DNA of 64,000 nucleotides from Armillaria gallica (lineage: Eukaryota; Basidiomycota; Agaricomycetes; Agaricales; Physalacriaceae), in assembly GCA_037576215.1 (NCBI GenBank), contig JBANDB010000003.1, positions 1,984,001-2,048,000 of the forward strand. The letters run 5' to 3'. Each line of letters starts with the position of its first letter. The first letter of the stretch is position 1. This document shows positions 35,101 to 43,926 of this stretch, piece after piece. Position numbers and translations under genes: made by a program. The notes below the pieces were generated by a model. That model worked only from the letters and a program-made list of their open reading frames with translations, ran no database searches and was not told the DNA's origin.

Positions 35101-36067
35101 CTTCGAGTACATTGTCCAGGCCATCGAGAGGACTATCCTGTGGGCAGAAGCTCGTGCACTCAAGAGCCAGACATCCCGACTTGTTGCAAAGTTCATTTAT
35201 GAGGAGATTATTTGCCGATTTAGCTGTGTTCCATTTTTCTCTTTCGACGGAGGTTCTGAATTCAAAGGTGAAGTCACGGCTCTCTTACGTGACCTGTATA
35301 ACTGTGTTGTGGTTTTTTCTACAGCATATCATCCGCAAGGGATGGCCCCGGTTGAGCGTCATCATCAGATGATCGTTGATCCATTGTTCAAGTGCACAGG
35401 AGATGCTAAAGGTAACTGGCCTCGTTTCCTATTCGCTGTGCTCTTTGCCTTGCGAGTAACAGTCAGTCGTGCAACTGGATTTTCTCCATTCTATTTGCTC
35501 TATGGTGCGCAACCTGTTTTTTCCTTTGATGTGACCGAGATTACGTGGCAGACGCTTGATTGGGACAAGGTGCGTACTCATGAAGAGCTGATTGCTATTC
35601 GAGCCTTGCAGATTACCCGACGAGACGAGAAGTTAAGAGAAGCAAATGCGAAATTACGTGAAACTAGACTACGTGCGATCGAAGACCTTGCGAAACGTGC
35701 CCATTTCAAGTTTGGGTTCACAGATTATGAGGTAGGTATGTATGTCTGGCTTCGGGAATCGCAACTGGATGAGATCAAAGGAGGAAAAGGTGCGTGGACA
35801 TATTCTGGACCGTATATCATTCACGAAAAGCGAAATCACGACTCTTTTGTCTTGCGAGAGCTCAGCGGAGCAATTATTAAAGGTCATGTCAATATTCGTC
35901 GCTTGAGACTCTTCTACTTTCGTCCTGACAACCAGACCTTGCGTACAAGCTTGCAACCTCGAGCACGACGGACCGAACTTGCAGAATACGACTACTGCCT
36001 TGACACCGCTTGGGAACTGATTTCTGCCTGCGCAAATGAGGCTGAAGACGAGTTCTACATATGCTGA
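32177..36067 (+). CDS. pol: Gypsy pol: reverse transcriptase, RNase H, integrase
   Basis: The ORF is 1296 codons in the -1 frame relative to gag, and the pol frame is open from 32147. RT is recognised by RLVVDLQELNSVT, a motif-A region around LFSGFDACW and the catalytic NFVDDCG (about residues 354-360). RNase H starts near VVAIDSSWMGAGWALY (about 532). The integrase has an HHCC zinc site (HNDCGH near 900, CVEC near 934) and DDE residues in HFDLDCIV, SFDGGSEF and PVERHHQ. The C-terminus is unique, without a chromodomain. No stop or frameshift is seen, so the element may be active. The first ATG in the frame is at 32228; the reading start is probably set by frameshifting. Confidence 0.93.
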   Translation: MIFHTSHATLGRSFEALMGNDEYSDFDSLFYAMPNESYDRLISDYVTCTNTDISSIVSTPWTVRALTDQFIYSAAAAKSPLVSKKKYKPVHRKHRPVPTYMPNPEAQYFREIPAPIPISLPFEPIDYHGLSFGSRVTLERLEAMLEKIEPGILSKEEIDLLAFVVVQRESAFAFDYAEKGSFSREYYPDYEIPTIEHVPWQSKPITIPAAIVDDVRREIISNEALGQFEPTTSSYRSSLFAVVKKPGSVPPVRLVVDLQELNSVTIRDSSLPPNLNEFAESFVGYALYGLYDLFSGFDACWVAKKSRPLLAFHSPAGARQQCTLSQGYTNAVQEFQRRVQHALKRLIEQQIADNFVDDCGVKGPTSRYNNEPIPGNRNIRRFVWEYIERLDMFLGALIMAGITASGTKAVLAALNLRIVGTIVALEGWVLAPSVIQKVLDWPPPSSVSEVRSFLGLAGGGRKWIKGFAMIAKPLTVLLQATDGPFIMTIDAIEAQDELKHRISSPPILIKVDYAQAKSILPLPRGTDEGLLVVAIDSSWMGAGWALYQVREGQKRIALYGSCTFNKTQQNYGQPKTEVFGTFMGLKDLRHRVWGVHFCLEHDAISLTKMLKEPDDVPNAPMLRWISWIRLFDFETKHVKAESFKTEDALSRRPPSEKDETYDDIDAEEFLDAYDLAYGSLNRPSKDVMPSSLTKFLLDSLYTRYSNPFINRWNEGLGDIPFYANSNAIQVPTELSNLSVNSFYVDSALPYSLFLGSAMRNTQPWNMRRLPEFYARKTCIELTDYFLLGDEEVCLEFTIVLGLSQSIPLETTALASVGHKHGTRDADDYGFWQQLSVFLKSGTYPAHLKTDKDRLRFLKRSRRFILHQDRLWLAPKKNSAIPPRLVIEFIPKRQELIAQAHNDCGHRGRDAVYKLLRDRFYWLNMFDDVTYFVRSCVECQKSIKTSPILPYSESWQAPLLRHFDLDCIVMPSGVGGFEYIVQAIERTILWAEARALKSQTSRLVAKFIYEEIICRFSCVPFFSFDGGSEFKGEVTALLRDLYNCVVVFSTAYHPQGMAPVERHHQMIVDPLFKCTGDAKGNWPRFLFAVLFALRVTVSRATGFSPFYLLYGAQPVFSFDVTEITWQTLDWDKVRTHEELIAIRALQITRRDEKLREANAKLRETRLRAIEDLAKRAHFKFGFTDYEVGMYVWLRESQLDEIKGGKGAWTYSGPYIIHEKRNHDSFVLRELSGAIIKGHVNIRRLRLFYFRPDNQTLRTSLQPRARRTELAEYDYCLDTAWELISACANEAEDEFYIC

Positions 36068-36179
36068 GTACTCCTAATTCTTATCATGATCTATGACGAC
36101 GTTTTGACTCCTTTCTGTTATCAAAAATATCAAAAACCCGGTTTTCCCCTCTCAATTTCTTTCTTCCTTTTCCCCCACC

Positions 36180-36992
36180 ATGCCTCCCACTATGTATGAC
36201 GATTGCGACCCTCAGTGCCCTGTTCACCTTAATCCTTCTCCATTTGACTCCTCTCCTTACTTCACGGACTCTACCTTCGATGTGCGCCACCTCTGTAACA
36301 ATCCGGTCCGCGGTTTTCACCCCAAGCACGAGATGGATGCCGGCAACCCTTCTAGTGGCAAGTATCCAATTCCAAGGCAGTACGGGGATCGTATTCCATG
36401 CATGAGCCTTGTGGACGACATCGAGTATTGCTCTTTCTATCGAGGTGATCTTTCTTTATGTTATTTCTATGACGATTCTGCAGAGTGTTTGTTGGGTGAT
36501 GAGCTCATTACCTTGCCCTTTGTGGTACGAGTCTTTCGTCGGGATCGCGCGCTAGCTTGGCACGAAATCTGGAAGGCGCTTCGCAAGCCTAACTCTCTTC
36601 CTCCGGTGCGATACAACTTTATTGAGGTTCAAGGAGCAAAGATGGGACAAGGACCATGTACTGCACCTTGGTTCAAGCGTATGGTGCGTCGTTTTACCTT
36701 GGATTCTGATAATTGTATCGTGGAGAGAGGCTCTGGCCTGCGAGTTTGCATTGACTCAACAGAATTCGAGTTCAAGAGCGTTGTCATGTACGATCCCAAG
36801 ACCGTTATCCAACTAACCCCTGCACAACTTGTCGACATGGTTCAGACCGACACCCAGCACTGGCATATCGATGCTCTTCGACGTGCTGAGGCCATTCTCC
36901 GTGACCTTCAAGCTTCTTACTTTGGCGCACCAGCGTCTTTGGTTCTGAAAAAGCTAGGTGGCTCGCGTTTGGTCGTTGACTTGCGCTATTAG
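36180..36992 (+). CDS. third Gypsy ORF of unknown function
   Basis: An intact ATG-started ORF of 270 codons lies between pol and the 3' LTR, the place of env in retroviruses. It has no signal peptide, membrane segment or glycoprotein-like Cys pattern that I can see, so it is not an obvious envelope. The N-terminus is Cys/Pro/Asp-rich (DDCDPQCPVHLNPSP). The middle has VVRVFRRDRALAWHEIWKAL and QGAKMGQGPCTAPWFKRMVR, and the C-terminus has a helical RRAEAILRDLQASYFG. I recognise no domain. It sits 112 bp after the pol stop in another frame, so it needs its own mRNA or reinitiation. Confidence 0.8.
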   Translation: MPPTMYDDCDPQCPVHLNPSPFDSSPYFTDSTFDVRHLCNNPVRGFHPKHEMDAGNPSSGKYPIPRQYGDRIPCMSLVDDIEYCSFYRGDLSLCYFYDDSAECLLGDELITLPFVVRVFRRDRALAWHEIWKALRKPNSLPPVRYNFIEVQGAKMGQGPCTAPWFKRMVRRFTLDSDNCIVERGSGLRVCIDSTEFEFKSVVMYDPKTVIQLTPAQLVDMVQTDTQHWHIDALRRAEAILRDLQASYFGAPASLVLKKLGGSRLVVDLRY

Positions 36993-37044
36993 ATTTTAAT
37001 TCTTCTTTCTGGATTTCGAGGGCGAAATCAAGAGTATTCCCCTC

Positions 37045-38000
37045 TGTGGTAGTACGAGTTGCCTCGCTCGTAGACTTGACGTCTCGGGCCGGCTGACTCG
37101 TCCTTCCTTTTTCGGTTTGACATGTCTCTTCCTCTTACTCTTCCCTTATACACTTCGTTTTGCTGCCGTTCTCATTCACAGACTGGTATCCCCTTCCAAT
37201 GCAACACCATGTGGCTCTGGGATCGACAAGCACATGGATTCCATGCTTCTGCCTTTGGGCATCAATGCTCAAGATCAAGATACCAATGTTGAGGTAGCTC
37301 GCCTCACCAACAAAAGAGCTGTCTCGAACGCTGGCAGAAGGATTGGCATGGATCGTATGGGAGTTGGTTGCTAATACCAGTATGTTACTCTCTTCTAAAT
37401 TCGCTTATTTCTCTCTCTAGTTTTCTTCCACCACTATTCCCCTCCCTACCCCATCTGACGCAAAGGACCAAGGCCGACGGCAGACAGATCTGGCTCGGAA
37501 CGCGCTGGGAATTGAGCAACGACGGCTTGGACCACCGCTCGTACGCTGAGCGGGGCAGCGAGCTCTTCCTATTCCACAGTTGCGCGTATCCCGGTCAATC
37601 TTGCTCTTGCTCGAGGTTAAGGTCTGTAGCTATGATATCTGCCTTCTTCTGATATATTTCTTCTTAGATATAGCTAAATACACGAACATGCTATCATCTA
37701 CGGGCTCTGGCGACGCAAGAGCACGCGTACGGCTACCCCTCGCCCGTTATCTGTACCTGTTTCATCAGAATTTGATTTTACCTTTCTTTCCTTCTTTCCC
37801 CGAGCACTGAGCCATCGAGCGAGCCCACGAGCCTTCAGAACCGAGCCTAGTAAGTGGTCTTATTGCTCTCTATACTGATTTACTTCCTAGATACATTTTC
37901 GTGTCGAGTAAACCTCAATTGTTCCCCACGCCCAGCCGATCCGCAAGCAACTCACGGCCTCGCACAATCGTCTACGTCCGCATCGACGTATACTGCGACA
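37045..38000 (+). repeat. 3' LTR of the Gypsy element
   Basis: The LTR is 956 bp, TG...CA, and matches the 5' LTR without any difference in the parts compared. CCGT follows at 38001-38004. A purine-rich stretch (gagggcgaaatcaagag) lies about 10 bp upstream and may be the polypurine tract, though it is not directly adjacent. Confidence 0.95.
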
Positions 38001-38004
38001 CCGT

Positions 38005-38747
38005 ACATGTTATATCTCAGTGTTGCCATCGTCATGTCCCACCCACGTTATGTTATCTCTTCGCTGTCGTAGCGTTCTCCCAGTTAAATTATCGGCTCTG
38101 TCCTGCTCACAGGGGTCACGGTCTATGCAGCACTTGTCGACCCCCTGTGTTCTTCTGCAGCCAAAAGGTCGCAACAGAGGGTGCACAAGGTACAGAAATA
38201 TGATCCGTTTTGGCGGATAATTCCCAGAACTGGCTATCTTATTCCTTTCGCGCTCTGTTACCTGTGGCAAAGACCTCAAGGTGAACTTTTATTGAAGATG
38301 ATTGCCGCTCTTGAAATGGTAGCTGAAGTTAACGACAGACTACACTTCGCGACGCCTCCCTACGCATCACGAAACTAGCCAGTGGCTCGTTTTTGCGTTT
38401 TTGCAATGTTTCGATTGTTAAGTCCATTCCTGTCTTCGTGTCCATATCCTTCTTTAATAATCTTCTGACCTGGGATGCAAATCATAGACCACTATCGTTG
38501 TCGCCTACCTGCTACATCACTTTATTTTCCTGCTCTTTGAAACAGACCGTCCCTTCACAGTCGGCGCACATCTACCGATGCTTTGATACCGTTGTGTCTT
38601 CGGGATTTTTCAGTGAACATACCGCCAGTACTTTTGCCGTTACGGATTTTATATCGATGCCTGGTGTAACAACATTGACGGATAGTGATTCAAACAAAAC
38701 GATCTAATACAAGTTGGAGCCCTACTTCCCAGATATGATGACCTGCA
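38005..38747. other. caspase 3' flank, right of Gypsy insertion
   Basis: The sequence continues the flank interrupted by the Gypsy element; for example cagtgttgccatcgtca at 38018 matches cagcattgccatcgtca at 59830. Near 38610-38707 a forward frame SEHTASTFAVTDFISMPG ending DSDSNKTI and stop has counterparts at 5270-5345, 26704-26872, 45365-45528 and 50495-50592. This is about 40-60 bp from each caspase stop codon. It may be the last exon of a convergent gene. Confidence 0.4.
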
Positions 38748-39854
38748 TCAGTCCTGATACCAAAGACGCGTACCCTTGTGTCCTCCTGCTACGATTGGTG
38801 TCTGGGAACAGAGTTGTGGCAGAGCCTCAATAAGGTCCACATACGTTGCTCCCCCTCCCAACTTACCAGACCTCAGAGTCTTGACGAGAAAGTTCGTGAA
38901 GACACCACCCCAAACCTCCGGTGTGCCCTTCTTCCTTACCCGCTTCTCTGTTGCAACCTGGCCTCCCTTACAAGCTGCTAGGATTACGTGGGAATCCGTG
39001 TCTGCGACCCAGTCCTCTGCAAGGACACATCGATAACCAGGAAGGTCTCTGAGGGTTTCTTCTGCAGCGAGGAGCATATCCTTGAGCATGACACACTCCA
39101 GCGGGGGAACAGTCCGTATTCCTGGACTCGATGTTCGAGTAACACTGCCTGCGTGACAGCAGTCCAGGATGAACGTGATTCGGTGTCCTTTCGTGCGGGA
39201 TATATGTGTGAGAATAGTATTGAGCTCGCGGTCGGTAATATCCAGAATAGGCGCATCACTACTGTCGAGGGTGTTACGATCCATGGGACAAAGCGCCTCA
39301 ACAAATTTTTGAGAGTGTTCATCATCGAGCTCCTCATCGAAACCAAAATCATCTCCATCATCTGACAACGGATAGCGGGAGCCGTGTCCAGCGAAAAAAA
39401 TGATGATAGGGTCGTTGTATTCGATGTTGGGTTTCGTGGTAAGACTGAGAAGGAAGGATATAATGTTTGCACGGGATGGGATGGAGGAAGCGTCGGCGGG
39501 GGAGTTGACAACTGGGCCCAAAAGCCTTTGGATTCGCTCCCTAGGAACGAGAAGGTCTTTAACAAGGTACTCCTCCATTTTCAAGGCGTCTGCCACACAG
39601 CCGAGTAATGGGGAGTACGATGAATATCTGTCGATCCCTACGAGAACGGCCCAAATTCGATCGTGGAAAGTGGCCTCTCCGTGATCCTGCTGCGTGTCGA
39701 GTTCTCGAGAATGAAGGGGTGGGCGATTTGTCGCATCGGAGCTGAGAATATCAGCCTGTAAGCAGAGCCTAATGGTTCTATCCAGAGATATGTGTAAATA
39801 GGCGTGTTCGAATGTTACTCGCACACTTGTAGAAGGAAGGCGATGGTTGATCAA
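38748..39854 (-). CDS. caspase-like protease, single exon, start codon doubtful
   Basis: A continuous frame of 368 codons holds the full domain: RIWAVLVGIDRY, FAGHGS (His157), DCCHAGS (Cys233), WGGVFTNFL and the end LWYQD. Unlike its relatives it has no intron: the end of exon 1, the intron and the first residues of exon 2 are replaced by a short in-frame stretch, so this looks like a deletion rather than clean intron loss. The ancestral start ATG (MLCLEAD in paralogues) has become AGG (residue 29). The only upstream ATG, at 39854, lies about 10 bp from the conserved TATA-like element, so it may not be in the mRNA. The gene may therefore be starting to decay despite an intact catalytic domain. 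Confidence 0.75.
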   Translation of the reverse strand: MINHRLPSTSVRVTFEHAYLHISLDRTIRLCLQADILSSDATNRPPLHSRELDTQQDHGEATFHDRIWAVLVGIDRYSSYSPLLGCVADALKMEEYLVKDLLVPRERIQRLLGPVVNSPADASSIPSRANIISFLLSLTTKPNIEYNDPIIIFFAGHGSRYPLSDDGDDFGFDEELDDEHSQKFVEALCPMDRNTLDSSDAPILDITDRELNTILTHISRTKGHRITFILDCCHAGSVTRTSSPGIRTVPPLECVMLKDMLLAAEETLRDLPGYRCVLAEDWVADTDSHVILAACKGGQVATEKRVRKKGTPEVWGGVFTNFLVKTLRSGKLGGGATYVDLIEALPQLCSQTPIVAGGHKGTRLWYQD

Positions 39855-39862
39855 CTGTGATG

Positions 39863-39868
39863 CTTTAT
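39863..39868 (-). promoter_or_regulatory. TATA-like element of the 38748 caspase gene
   Basis: TATAAA in the conserved context ctataaagcatc also appears upstream of the paralogues at 46797-46802, 51813-51818 and (displaced) 7027-7032. Its very short distance to the only available ATG argues against that start codon. Confidence 0.45.
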
Positions 39869-40559
39869 AGTCGCGCTATGGATGAGACCAATATTAAGGT
39901 AGGGCGCCTGTGCATTGTGCAATGGGTTCATCACATGATTTCTTCCATGACGGATGTGACGATTCGCTAAACTCCTCCCTCAATTGAGAACTCTGGGAGA
40001 TGATATCGGCGCGCGCTGTTAATGCCTAGAATAGGGTATTCCAGAGGTCGCCACCGTGCCAGAATAATTTATTTGTCTAACCAGCGGGAGGCGATACATT
40101 TTTAATGTTGATTGCCTCGCAGGACCCTGAGTAAAACGTGGAAGCGAAGTTCCTTCCAATGCCGGAAATTGCCGGAAAGACGAATATTTGCCCTCCGTGA
40201 CCACTATGTGACAGCCCGCACAGCCCGAAAAGGAAGTCACTCATGAACTTCGAAGTTCGCGAGCGCTCAGTAAACAAGTTGTCTCATGGAAGTTCAGTGG
40301 GATTGGGCGACATTGAAGAGAAAATTTAACAAGTTCTACAGAGCTTACTTACCTGTTATTTTTTAGGCAGGTTGACCAGGAATAAAAGAAGTGGCCAGAG
40401 TGCATTTATTCAAAGAACATAGTAATTAAGAATACATGTATGTTGTACCACTACTAACGAGTAAAAAGTTGAAGAATATAGGTATTGACATTCTCCCATG
40501 ATAATGCTGCTCGAAGGATCCGCACCGATGTTGCTAAAATGCACCAGATTGGCTCCGAC

Positions 40560-41224
40560 TAGTGTTGCCACGGCTCGACTCGACTCGACTCGGCTTGACT
40601 TCGGATGACTCGGCTCCGGAACGACTCCGAAGTCAAATGAAAGATTGACTTCGGCTCGACTCGGCTCCAAGTCACGGGAGCGGTGACGAGTCATTGATTG
40701 TCTACCCAAATAGGAAAGTGCAAAAAGTAAACTTCAACAACTGATGATTCATAGGCAAAATTCGTTGCAAATGCCCGAATAAATGTAGATGTATATAATT
40801 TTCATGTTTTCCGAGAGTTGTTGTGGTATACAGGTGTAACTTGTTGGCATGAGAAAATAGAGTGGCAAAAATGCGGCCATTTAGATATTATTTTCTCACG
40901 TTACTTAATTTAGATGCCCACCTGCCACCGGTCAGTAATTCATCTGGGTACCAAGTGGTCGTCGCTTTAAGACAGACTAATTGTATCAGTTTAATATTGA
41001 AAATCCTGTGTACATAAATAATGGTCTAGGCACAATAGGTCAAGGTAGAGACACCTCTTCCAAAATTGGATAGAGCCATCGACTCAGCCGACTTCAAGCC
41101 GTCAAAGTCGAGTCGAAGCCGAGTCGCAAAAATGACTCGGGTGCAAAACGGCTTGACTCGGCTTAGTCAAATTCCGACTCGGCTCGACGACTCGGCGACT
41201 CTGAGCCGAGCCGTGGCAACACTA
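40560..41224. mobile_element. hAT-like MITE (665 bp) with 8-bp target duplication
   Basis: The terminal inverted repeats start TAGTGTTGCCACGGCTC and the right end is the reverse complement (GAGCCGTGGCAACACTA). The 8-bp direct repeat GCTCCGAC flanks it at 40552-40559 and 41225-41232. Subterminal zones are rich in gactcgg/ccgagtc motifs in both orientations. No transposase frame is present, so it is non-autonomous. Confidence 0.9.
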
Positions 41225-41232
41225 GCTCCGAC

Positions 41233-42198
41233 TGACTGGGCAGCTTTGGCAATATTTGTTCGAAGCTCCCTTCCATTGTATGTCCTCAAAGTCCATGGGA
41301 GAGCCATGCATAATACCAACGAGAGAGACAACCAGACTGGACCCTTCGAAAGCAGTTTTAAGCGAGGACGTATCTCGCACATCGACAGAGACAGGCGAGA
41401 GTAGCGGGGTGGATTCCTTGAGCTGGTCGTAGGAATCGACTCGTAGCCATATTGAGAGGTGTTCGCATACCAAACAGCTATTTCCATGCTCCGGCTAGGT
41501 GTATTATTGATGCGTCGATGAGGGAGGGCGATGCTTGGGGTTCAATAATTGAAGCCAAGCCTTGCCGCCAAGAGTTGTCTCTAAATCGACGTACCCGATC
41601 CCTGTTATATCGAAGGAAGGAAGGAGAATTTATTAGCCGTCAGTGTTCCTGAACAGAAACGTAACGACGTCCGTACTACAGTTAGATAAACATAAGATGT
41701 ACCACTAAAGCCGTTCCTCGGTTATACTGTGAGACTTGGATGGTGCATGCTACAGCTAGACATATAGCAAGCAAGTCTTGGATGGGAACGATCGTCTGCC
41801 CATGGGGCAATCTCCGAGTCGAGACTTGAATCTTGATCTCCACCAGATTAGTTCCGTAGAACGTGAGATCGAATGAAAAAGGTTCCGTCGAAGCAGATAG
41901 TGAAGGAACTGGCAGGACAAGGTTGGGGTTGCGGCAACAGGGAGATAGACAGTGTACGCACCTTATGCCGTCTCTGTTCTCTGTCATCGGAAGGGAAGGC
42001 CGTCGCGCACAAGTCCCTAAGCAGGAGGCATAGAAGGTCGTATCTCTTGAGACGCGTCAAGAAAGACCACAAGACCAGAATTGGAAAGTCTGAAGCTCCT
42101 GGAAGTGCGAGAACAAAGCTTGGTAGAGAAGAGCGCGTGTTGAGGAGGGCGTACTCGTGTAAAAGGTCTGGTTAGAAAGGACGAGACGATAGCTATCT
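41233..42198. other. repeat-rich region before the first tRNA gene
   Basis: No protein gene is supported. About 41440-41640 resembles 63750-63930 (gtagccatattgagaggtg, gctatttccatgctccggctag, cgccaagagttgtctctaaa and variants). About 41840-42198 is one copy of the duplication that carries the tRNA-Gly gene; the other copy is at about 43195-43567. Confidence 0.5.
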
Positions 42199-42301
42199 GC
42201 ATCAATGGGGTAGTGGTAACCTGGGTCGTTGCCATTCAACATCCGATCGACAATCGACAAATTTCATCGACCCGCCGGGGGTTCAATTCCCCCTTGATGC
42301 A
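42199..42301 (+). tRNA. tRNA-Gly (GCC) with a 32-nt intron
   Basis: The gene folds as a tRNA. Acceptor GCATCAA pairs with TTGATGC, the D-arm is ggggtagtggtaacc, anticodon stem GGTCG pairs with CGACC, and the T-arm is GGGGG TTCAATT CCCCC. The anticodon loop TTGCCA(T) has GCC at positions 34-36. An intron of 32 nt (42235-42266) sits after position 37, the normal place. The mature length would be 71 nt. A-box-like tggggtagtgg and B-box ggttcaattcc are present. Confidence 0.88.
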
Positions 42302-43567
42302 TACGTTGACTGGACTCCTGAGGACATTTTTATTCTGACAACAGGCTAACGACAATAGTAAGGTATAATTTCTCTTCCACCATCAAAGGTTCCGCGGAAG
42401 TAAAATAAAGGGGACTACGCTTGTTGGGAGACATCATGAGTTCAAGTCGTGTGGGTATCAGACGTCCGGAGGGGAAACAAAAAAGCAGCGCCTCGTAGCC
42501 TGTAAGAGGGACGAGCGGTTTGGGTTCGATGTCTCCATCTCCAAATTGAGGCTAGAAATATAACATGTAGAAAATAGCGCCGAGTAGGTTCTGGGTTGTG
42601 CCTTTTGGATGTAGCGATCTCCAACGAAAGTCGTGGGGTGCGTAGTGGACCAGACGCTCTCGATCTCGTTTTGGTGGTTGAAACCTCGGTCGTGTGGAGG
42701 AGGGGGTATAAACGAAATCGAATTAGAAGCATTGGCTTGTTGCCATATTGAGAGGTGTATGCATGCCGGATAAGGGGAGACGAGGCATGTTCGTTCACGC
42801 AAAGGACAGCGATGTCTAGAAGGATCTAGGAGGGCGGGAATGAAGAAGGGGCAAGGAGACGCGTAGGCGGGGAACGGTAAGGGAAAGGGCGAGGGCCGTA
42901 GATGTTTGGGTTCATGTCTCCAAATCAACGTTCGGTCCTGGAGTTGGTCTGAGACTTGATATATGCAAGTGTTGGATTCTGAGTCGCGCGGGACTTGATC
43001 TGCACCCCATATTGGTTCCACGGAAGCAAAATACGTAGGTATCGTCGGTTTCCCGATCTCGTTTTGGTGTCGGCCGTATGTTGAAAGGGAGGGTAAAATG
43101 AATTCAGAGACAAGCGGGCCGTAGACAGTCGGCGTACGGTCCTGGAGCTATGCGGTTCTGGGTCGCGGGGAACGGTCCTCTGCTCATGTGTTCTTGAGCG
43201 ATCCACCAGATTGGGGCAAAGTGTAGTGGGATCGACGCTATGAGAAAGGTTCCGCGGAAGCAAATAGTGATGGGAATAGACAGTGCGCACATTGTACCGT
43301 CTCCTCTCCCGGCGGCATTTTGAGTGCGAGTGCGAGGATCAACCTAAGACGAAGCAGTGGTCCCACAGAGATCGGGCTCTGACGCGCGTTATACCTTCGC
43401 ATTTGAGTCGGGGCGGAAGACTCGCACGCAGTTCCTTTCCCACGGAGGCTTGAGCGCCCTGGAAGTGCAAGATCAACATATCTTCGCCTTGGTGCGTGCC
43501 GAGAGAGATGGATGGGAGTGTAGTCGCGCAAAAGGTCTGATTAGTAAGGAAGACCAAATACTTGCCA
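42302..43567. other. region between the two tRNA-Gly genes
   Basis: No gene is supported. Minus frames (42458-43021, 42925-43290) are Ser/Arg/Pro-rich and overlap each other. Motifs such as ttccgcggaagcaaa and gttggttgccatattgagaggtg recur here and elsewhere in the window, so this is old repeat material. The last 370 bp are the second copy of the tRNA-bearing duplication. Confidence 0.4.
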
Positions 43568-43662
43568 GCATCGATGGGGTAGTGGTAACCTGGGTCGTTG
43601 CCATCTGCATAGTCTTTTCCGCATTCATCGACCCGCCGGGGGTTCAATTCCCCCTTGATGCA
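43568..43662 (+). tRNA. tRNA-Gly (GCC) with a 24-nt intron, second copy
   Basis: The exons match the first copy apart from one change in the 5' acceptor arm (GCATCGA), which makes a G-U pair with the 3' strand. The intron after position 37 is shorter (24 nt, 43604-43627) and largely different in sequence. The T-arm, anticodon GCC and anticodon stem are kept, so both copies could be functional. It lies 1369 bp from copy one in the same orientation. Confidence 0.87.
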
Positions 43663-43926
43663 TAGATTGTCGACTTCTCATTCCTTCTTTCTTTTTAACT
43701 TTTGTCAGCTGATGCTTGAAGCATTCAGGTTGTTGACGACCACTTTAAAAGCCAAGTCGAGCTCAAATCACGCAGGAGGATTGTAGTACAAGTCATCATA
43801 TTCTTCTTCTATCCATATATCATAAGTAGTAATAAGTAAATGCGAGTGCGTGGTGTACAGCATATGCAATGAAAATGGAAAGCTAAACAACGAGAAAGCA
43901 AAAATCGACAGCATGAACACATATAA

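Larger units (their letters stand above)
28620..38000 (+). mobile_element. full-length Ty3/Gypsy LTR retrotransposon
   Basis: The element is 9381 bp with 956-bp LTRs (28620-29575 and 37045-38000) that begin TGTGG and end GACA. I found no difference between the LTRs in the stretches compared, and their length is equal, so insertion is recent. The 4-bp target duplication is CCGT. The order inside is gag with protease, pol (RT, RNase H, integrase), then an extra ORF. RT before integrase defines Ty3/Gypsy. There is no chromodomain at the end of pol. A tggagcccaccgcgag string starting 2 nt after the 5' LTR could be the primer-binding site. The element splits a caspase-flank sequence: both sides match the flank of the 60158 gene. 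Confidence 0.95.
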
